A DNA stretch of 64,000 nucleotides from Prochlorococcus marinus (GTDB taxonomy: Bacteria; Cyanobacteriota; Cyanobacteriia; PCC-6307; Cyanobiaceae), in the NCBI RefSeq assembly GCF_001180305.1, contig NZ_CVSX01000042.1, positions 115,686-179,685 of the forward strand, in the 5' to 3' direction. Both the position numbers and the translations under genes were made by a program. The number at the start of each line of letters is the position of its first letter. Position 1 is the stretch's first letter. Positions 59,953 to 64,000 of this stretch are shown here, one piece after another. The notes under the pieces are model-generated. The model did not search any database, was not told where the DNA came from, and worked only from the letters and a program-made list of their open reading frames with translations.

Positions 59953-60684
59953 CTATGAATTCTCATTTGAACGGTCCTCAAATTGCTGAGGTCTTCGACT
60001 AGCTTTCCTCTTTGGGCTTGCACCCACTGGAATTGTTTGTTCTTCTTTTGGAAGAACTTCCCCTTTAAAAACCCAGACCTTTATACCAAGAACACCGTAA
60101 GTAGTATTAGCTTCACGTGTTGCATAGTCAATTTCAGCTCTCAAAGTATGTAAAGGAACTCTACCTTCTCTAGTCCATTCTGTTCTAGCAATTTCGGCGC
60201 CATTCAACCTTCCACCTACTTGAATTTTAAGACCTAAGACTCCAGCCCTTTGAGCCCTTTGTAATGCCATTCTAATAGTTCTTCTAAAAGCGACTCTTTT
60301 TTCGAGTTGTTGCGCAATATATTCAGCGAGTAAAAAAGCATCGGCGTCTACACGTTCTACTTCAACAACATTGATTCTGACTTGCCTTGTCCTATCGCCT
60401 ATTGTTTTTTGAATTCCAGATCTTAATTCTTCAATACCACTTCCTTGTCTTCCAACTATAACTCCTGGTCTTGCTGTTTTTAATTCAAGTTCTAATTGGT
60501 CAGCTTTTCTAGCTATTAAAACATCGCTGATTCCCGCTGCTCCATATTTCTTTTGTATGAATGTACGAATTTTAAAATCTTCTTGGAGAAGAATTGGATA
60601 TGTCTTAGAAGTAGCAAACCATTTAGAGCGATGCTCCTGTGTAATTCCTAATCTTAGTCCAGAAGGATGTATTTTATGTCCCAT
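59953..60684 (-). CDS. rpsC: 30S ribosomal protein S3
   Basis: A 243-residue S3 at the mRNA entry tunnel. [20 protein letters not shown], the KH-domain [17 protein letters not shown] and the C-terminal [18 protein letters not shown] [20 protein letters not shown] are seen. The ATG overlaps the rplV stop by one base. Confidence 0.98.
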   Translation of the reverse strand: MGHKIHPSGLRLGITQEHRSKWFATSKTYPILLQEDFKIRTFIQKKYGAAGISDVLIARKADQLELELKTARPGVIVGRQGSGIEELRSGIQKTIGDRTRQVRINVVEVERVDADAFLLAEYIAQQLEKRVAFRRTIRMALQRAQRAGVLGLKIQVGGRLNGAEIARTEWTREGRVPLHTLRAEIDYATREANTTYGVLGIKVWVFKGEVLPKEEQTIPVGASPKRKASRRPQQFEDRSNENS

Positions 60685-61070
60685 TAGTTTTGTACCTCCG
60701 CATTAGTTTGAGTAGGAGCAGATTCAACAGAAATACTGATGTGGCAAGTCTGTTTTTTAATTGAAAAAGCTCGACCTTGAGCTCTGGGCCTATACCTTTT
60801 CATTACAGGACCATTATTAGCCCATGCAGAGGAAATCACTAAAGTAGATGGATCCATCCCTAGATTATGTTCTGCATTGGCAACAGCAGATCTTAGAACT
60901 TTGGTAATAGGATCAGTAGATCTGTAAGGCATAAATTCCAACATAATCAATGCATCTCTATAAGATCTACCTCTTATCTGATCCAAAACTCTTCTCACTT
61001 TAGAGGCTGATCCTCGAATATAATTCCCATGAGCAATGGCTTTTTTTGTTGATTCAGGTGTTTTTGTCAT
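60684..61070 (-). CDS. rplV: 50S ribosomal protein L22
   Basis: A 128-residue L22 lining the exit tunnel, with [35 protein letters not shown] and [17 protein letters not shown]. No insertions or deletions are seen in the beta-hairpin. It overlaps rpsS by four bases. Confidence 0.98.
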   Translation of the reverse strand: MTKTPESTKKAIAHGNYIRGSASKVRRVLDQIRGRSYRDALIMLEFMPYRSTDPITKVLRSAVANAEHNLGMDPSTLVISSAWANNGPVMKRYRPRAQGRAFSIKKQTCHISISVESAPTQTNAEVQN

Positions 61071-61345
61071 GATTTTGCTCCTTTCTTATCTCTTATGTGA
61101 CCACGGTAAGTGCGTGTAGGAGCAAATTCACCGAGTTTATGACCAATCATTTGTTCAGTAATAAATACTGGAATGTGAGTCTTGCCATTATGTACAGCAA
61201 TTGTATGACCGATCATGACAGGTAAAATTGTAGAAGATCTCGACCAAGTTTTTATAACTGACTTATCGTTATCAGTATTTTGTTTTTCTACCTTTTTGAG
61301 CAGGCTATCTGCTATAAAAGGTCCTTTTTTTAGTGAACGTCCCAT
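61067..61345 (-). CDS. rpsS: 30S ribosomal protein S19
   Basis: A 92-residue S19 of the 30S head with [40 protein letters not shown] and [20 protein letters not shown]. It follows rplB by 37 bases and overlaps rplV by four. Confidence 0.98.
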   Translation of the reverse strand: MGRSLKKGPFIADSLLKKVEKQNTDNDKSVIKTWSRSSTILPVMIGHTIAVHNGKTHIPVFITEQMIGHKLGEFAPTRTYRGHIRDKKGAKS

Positions 61346-61382
61346 AATTATTTAATAGAAATTGAAATAGTAAATGAAGTAA

Positions 61383-62246
61383 TCAAGAGTCTCTTCCTCC
61401 TCTACTCCTCTTAGAAACGCGACGACGTCTTCGAACTACTAATTTATTACTTCCTTTGTTCTTTTTACGTGTCTTTAATCCAAGAGCTGGTTTCCCCCAT
61501 GGAGTGACAGGACCTGCTCTACCAATTGGTGCTTTTCCCTCTCCTCCTCCATGTGGATGATCACATGGGTTCATTACACTACCTCTTACTTGTGGCCTTC
61601 TTCCAAGCCATCTTCTTCTTCCTGCTTTACCTAAACTAGTATTTCTTATTTCAGAATTACCAACTTCTCCAAGAGTTGCGTAGCATTCTTTTCTAACAAG
61701 TCTTACCTCAGTAGATGGTAGTTTTAAAGCAACATAATCTCCCTCTTTCGACATAACTTGAGCACTGGCTCCTGCTGATCTAACCATCTGAGCACCTCTT
61801 CCAGCATATAACTCAACACAATGGACACTAGATCCTAATGGCATAGCAGAAAGTGGCATTGCATTTCCATCTTCGATTGGAACACTTTCTCCAGATATGA
61901 CATTTTGTCCGACTTTAACTCCAGCTGGAGCGATAATATATCTTTTTTCTCCATCTTCGTAAAATAATAGTGCAAGCCTTGCATTTCTATGAGGATCGTA
62001 GTGTATGGCAGCAACTTTAGCATTAATGTTTCTTTTATCTCTTCTGAAATCGACTAATCTATACTGCCTTTTGTGACCTCCTCCACGATGACGACAAGTA
62101 ATCACTCCGCGATTATTTCTGCCTTTAACTCTATGTTTAGAGACTATAAGTGATCTTTCTGGTTTTGCACTTGTTATTTCACTAAAGTCTGTAACGACTC
62201 TCTGTCTAGTACCGGGTGTGTAAGGTTTAAATTTACGAATTGCCAT
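61383..62246 (-). CDS. rplB: 50S ribosomal protein L2
   Basis: A 287-residue L2, close to the peptidyl-transferase centre. [40 protein letters not shown] and the conserved [20 protein letters not shown] with the functionally important histidine are present. It follows rplW by 12 bases. Confidence 0.98.
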   Translation of the reverse strand: MAIRKFKPYTPGTRQRVVTDFSEITSAKPERSLIVSKHRVKGRNNRGVITCRHRGGGHKRQYRLVDFRRDKRNINAKVAAIHYDPHRNARLALLFYEDGEKRYIIAPAGVKVGQNVISGESVPIEDGNAMPLSAMPLGSSVHCVELYAGRGAQMVRSAGASAQVMSKEGDYVALKLPSTEVRLVRKECYATLGEVGNSEIRNTSLGKAGRRRWLGRRPQVRGSVMNPCDHPHGGGEGKAPIGRAGPVTPWGKPALGLKTRKKNKGSNKLVVRRRRRVSKRSRGGRDS

Positions 62247-62258
62247 GGTTAAAACTCC

Positions 62259-62561
62259 TTAAGATTCTGGAAATAGTTGGATTTTGTCTCCCTCAGCAAG
62301 ACGTACAATTGCCTTCTTTACCTGAGAACGTTTACCAGAGAATTTTCCCACTCTTCTCGTTCTTCTTGGAGGATTCATAGTGTTAACTCCTATGACTTTA
62401 ACACTAAACAAGGCTTCTATAGCAGCCTTAATTTGCGGCTTTGCCGCTCTATGATCAACTTCAAAAGTATATTGGTTAAGGTCAAGAGCATTTGTAGCTT
62501 TTTCAGTAATAACTGGCTTTCTTATTACATCGGCTAATCGAGAATCGAATAATTTACTCAT
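62259..62561 (-). CDS. rplW: 50S ribosomal protein L23
   Basis: A 100-residue L23, the tunnel-exit docking site for SRP and trigger factor. [34 protein letters not shown] [20 protein letters not shown] and [20 protein letters not shown] are seen. It overlaps rplD by four bases. Confidence 0.97.
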   Translation of the reverse strand: MSKLFDSRLADVIRKPVITEKATNALDLNQYTFEVDHRAAKPQIKAAIEALFSVKVIGVNTMNPPRRTRRVGKFSGKRSQVKKAIVRLAEGDKIQLFPES

Positions 62562-63190
62562 GATGCATAAACCTCCTGAATTTTACTTATCGCTGATTGA
62601 CCGATAACCAACTTATTAGCGTTGAGAATATCAAATACATTTAATTGATCGGCGGCTATTAATTTTACTTTTTCGATATTATTAATGGATTTTTTTATAA
62701 TATCTGAGGGGCTATCAAGAATAACCAAGACTTTTTCATTTTTTTGTATTCCTAATCGAACAAGTCCATTAATAATGTCACTTGTTTTAGGCTTCTTTAG
62801 AGTAGATCCGAAATCTTCAACAGCCCTTATATCAGATACTCTTGACATAATTGCTGTTCTAAGAGCCAATCTACGTTCCTTACGATTCATATCAAGATTA
62901 TAAGAACGTGGCTTCGGTCCAAATATAATTCCACCACCTGGCCTTAAGGGCGTTCTAATTGATCCTTGACGAGCTCTACCTGTGCCTTTTTGTTTGTATG
63001 GCTTTCTACCACCACCACGCACTTCAGATCTTGTCAAGGTTGATGCTGTCCCTTGCCTTTTATTTGCTAGTTGCCTAAGCACTGCTCTATGGATTAAATC
63101 TGCCGAGGAAGTTTCCTTCGCAACCGTTAGATCGAGCTTAACTTTGCCTGATTTTTTACCATCCCACTTAAGAGTTTCGAGTGTTGTCAT
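62558..63190 (-). CDS. rplD: 50S ribosomal protein L4
   Basis: A 210-residue L4 whose loop lines the exit tunnel. [40 protein letters not shown] and [14 protein letters not shown] are standard. It overlaps rplC and rplW by four bases each. In E. coli L4 regulates its own operon; whether it does so here is unknown. Confidence 0.97.
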   Translation of the reverse strand: MTTLETLKWDGKKSGKVKLDLTVAKETSSADLIHRAVLRQLANKRQGTASTLTRSEVRGGGRKPYKQKGTGRARQGSIRTPLRPGGGIIFGPKPRSYNLDMNRKERRLALRTAIMSRVSDIRAVEDFGSTLKKPKTSDIINGLVRLGIQKNEKVLVILDSPSDIIKKSINNIEKVKLIAADQLNVFDILNANKLVIGQSAISKIQEVYAS

Positions 63191-63840
63191 GATTTCTCAC
63201 CTCCTTTTTTACCTACAACATTATTAGGCTTGATGTTGACAATTGAGCCAGGCTTTCCTGGGACAGAACCCTTTACTACGAGCAAATTTTTCTGATCATC
63301 AATTTTTAAAACTAACAAACCTTTCGTAGTTATTTGTTTTCCTCCGTATCTTCCTGCCATTCTTTTCCCAGGATAAATTCTGCCTGGAGTTGTTCCTGCT
63401 CCTATAGATCCTGGTGCTCTATGATTTTTTGAACCATGACTCATAGGACCTCTGCTAAAACCATGTCTTTTCTGGTAACCAGCAAAACCTCTACCCATAG
63501 ATTTGCCGCTGATATCCACTTTCTGGCCAACCTCAAAGTTTTTTACAGTTATTTGATTACCAATTTCATAAGGTGATGTTTCTTCAATCCTATATTCTTT
63601 CAAATGCTTTAAAAGTTCTTTACCTGATTTCAACAAATGTCCCTTTTCAGGTTTACTTAAATGCTTCTCTTTGGACAAGCCATAACCTATTTGAACGGCA
63701 GTATAGCCATCCAAAGCTGTAGTTTTCAATTGTGTGACACGGCATGGACCTGCCTCAATAAGAGTAACTGGTACCGCATTACCATTGTCGTCGAAAAATT
63801 GGGACATGCCCAATTTTTTTCCTAAAATTCCTATAGACAT
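63187..63840 (-). CDS. rplC: 50S ribosomal protein L3
   Basis: A 217-residue L3 with [30 protein letters not shown] and [20 protein letters not shown], whose tip reaches the peptidyl-transferase centre. It is the first gene of the S10-spc-alpha run because rpsJ lies elsewhere. The promoter should be in the 160 bases before its ATG. Confidence 0.98.
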   Translation of the reverse strand: MSIGILGKKLGMSQFFDDNGNAVPVTLIEAGPCRVTQLKTTALDGYTAVQIGYGLSKEKHLSKPEKGHLLKSGKELLKHLKEYRIEETSPYEIGNQITVKNFEVGQKVDISGKSMGRGFAGYQKRHGFSRGPMSHGSKNHRAPGSIGAGTTPGRIYPGKRMAGRYGGKQITTKGLLVLKIDDQKNLLVVKGSVPGKPGSIVNIKPNNVVGKKGGEKS

Positions 63841-64000
63841 AAGACTAAATGGGCTAGCAAATAATGATTTTTAATTATCTAAACCTTTAACTAGAAAGGT
63901 TTATTTAATAAAAAAACCAATTAATAAGGTTGAGACTTATCTAAAAACTTAGATAGTTTCTCTTGGGACAAACCCACCTGAATTTTTTAACGAAACGCTA
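63841..64000. promoter_or_regulatory. Leader/promoter region of the S10-spc-alpha operon
   Basis: Window end upstream of rplC. It contains two perfect inverted repeats: TAAACCTTT/AAAGGTTTA with a 6-base loop at 63880-63903 and TATCTAA/TTAGATA with a 4-base loop at 63938-63955. No protein start is seen. The hairpins could be a terminator of a gene beyond the window or leader elements of the ribosomal operon. Confidence 0.45.
63880..63903. terminator. Hairpin before rplC, possible terminator or leader element
   Basis: A perfect 9-bp stem (TAAACCTTT with AAAGGTTTA) and 6-base loop AACTAG. Downstream on the plus side is ATT-rich rather than a U run, so termination is uncertain in either direction. 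Confidence 0.35.

Noticed and set aside
63910..63980. Short minus-strand reading ending KFLDKSQPY before rplC
   Set aside because: It is only about 20 codons from the nearest GTG, no family match, and ends without any ribosome binding site upstream.

Overview
The window looks like chromosome from a high-light-type marine Prochlorococcus. This is inferred from four signs together: strongly AT-rich DNA with lysine/asparagine-rich proteins, photosystem I genes of cyanobacterial type (psaA, psaB, psaI, psaL), a ferredoxin-type glutamate synthase, and short intergenic gaps with cyanobacterial gene order. No prophage, insertion sequence or CRISPR array is visible. Nearly every reading frame is intact and most belong to the core genome.

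Layout. At 0.1-5 kb: tatD and rpsT on the minus strand, hisD and rpiA convergent, and a Deg/HtrA protease. At 4.6-10.2 kb: the plus-strand rimP-nusA-ylxR-infB transcription/translation operon. At 10.2-15 kb: a small membrane protein, tRNA-Thr(CGT), two cell-envelope sugar genes that look like a small accessory block, and a B12-binding-type radical SAM gene. At 15-22 kb: clpS, dapL, rne-rnhB, a DUF1997 gene, pheA, a quinol methyltransferase and a Lon-N-domain gene. At 22.3-27 kb: the str operon rpsL-rpsG-fusA-tufA with rpsJ (S10) at its end. At 27-33 kb: glutamate synthase, a YCII-like gene and lipA. At 33.2-35.8 kb: the least ordinary stretch, holding an altered serine recombinase coupled to a small acidic protein, then a beta-lactamase-fold gene and an NlpC/P60 gene with start codons 3 bases apart. 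At 35.9-42.7 kb: psaL/psaI, a HEAT-like protein, a GT2 glycosyltransferase, and psaB/psaA with a clear terminator. At 43-47.7 kb: a CbiG-CobJ fusion, a HAD phosphatase, tRNA-Ser(GCT), alanine racemase and an HNH nuclease. From 47.7 kb to the right end: one long minus-strand run, rplC through secY-adk-rpmJ-rpsM-rpsK-rpoA-rplQ-truA-rplM-rpsI-rpmE-prfA.

How the parts work together. Most of the window makes the translation apparatus: over 25 ribosomal proteins, EF-Tu, EF-G, IF-2, RF-1, RNA polymerase alpha, NusA and the SecY channel. The remainder covers photosystem I, nitrogen assimilation into glutamate, amino-acid and cofactor synthesis (His, Phe, Lys/Dap, lipoate, corrinoid), and peptidoglycan supply and turnover (dapL, alr, NlpC/P60, a penicillin-binding-like hydrolase).

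I did not find a clearly new multi-gene system. The best leads are the recombinase-like/acidic protein pair, the divergent cell-wall gene pair, and the overlap in which the rnhB start sits inside the codons for the RNase E C-terminal basic tail. Statements about families come from memory of those families; no search was run.
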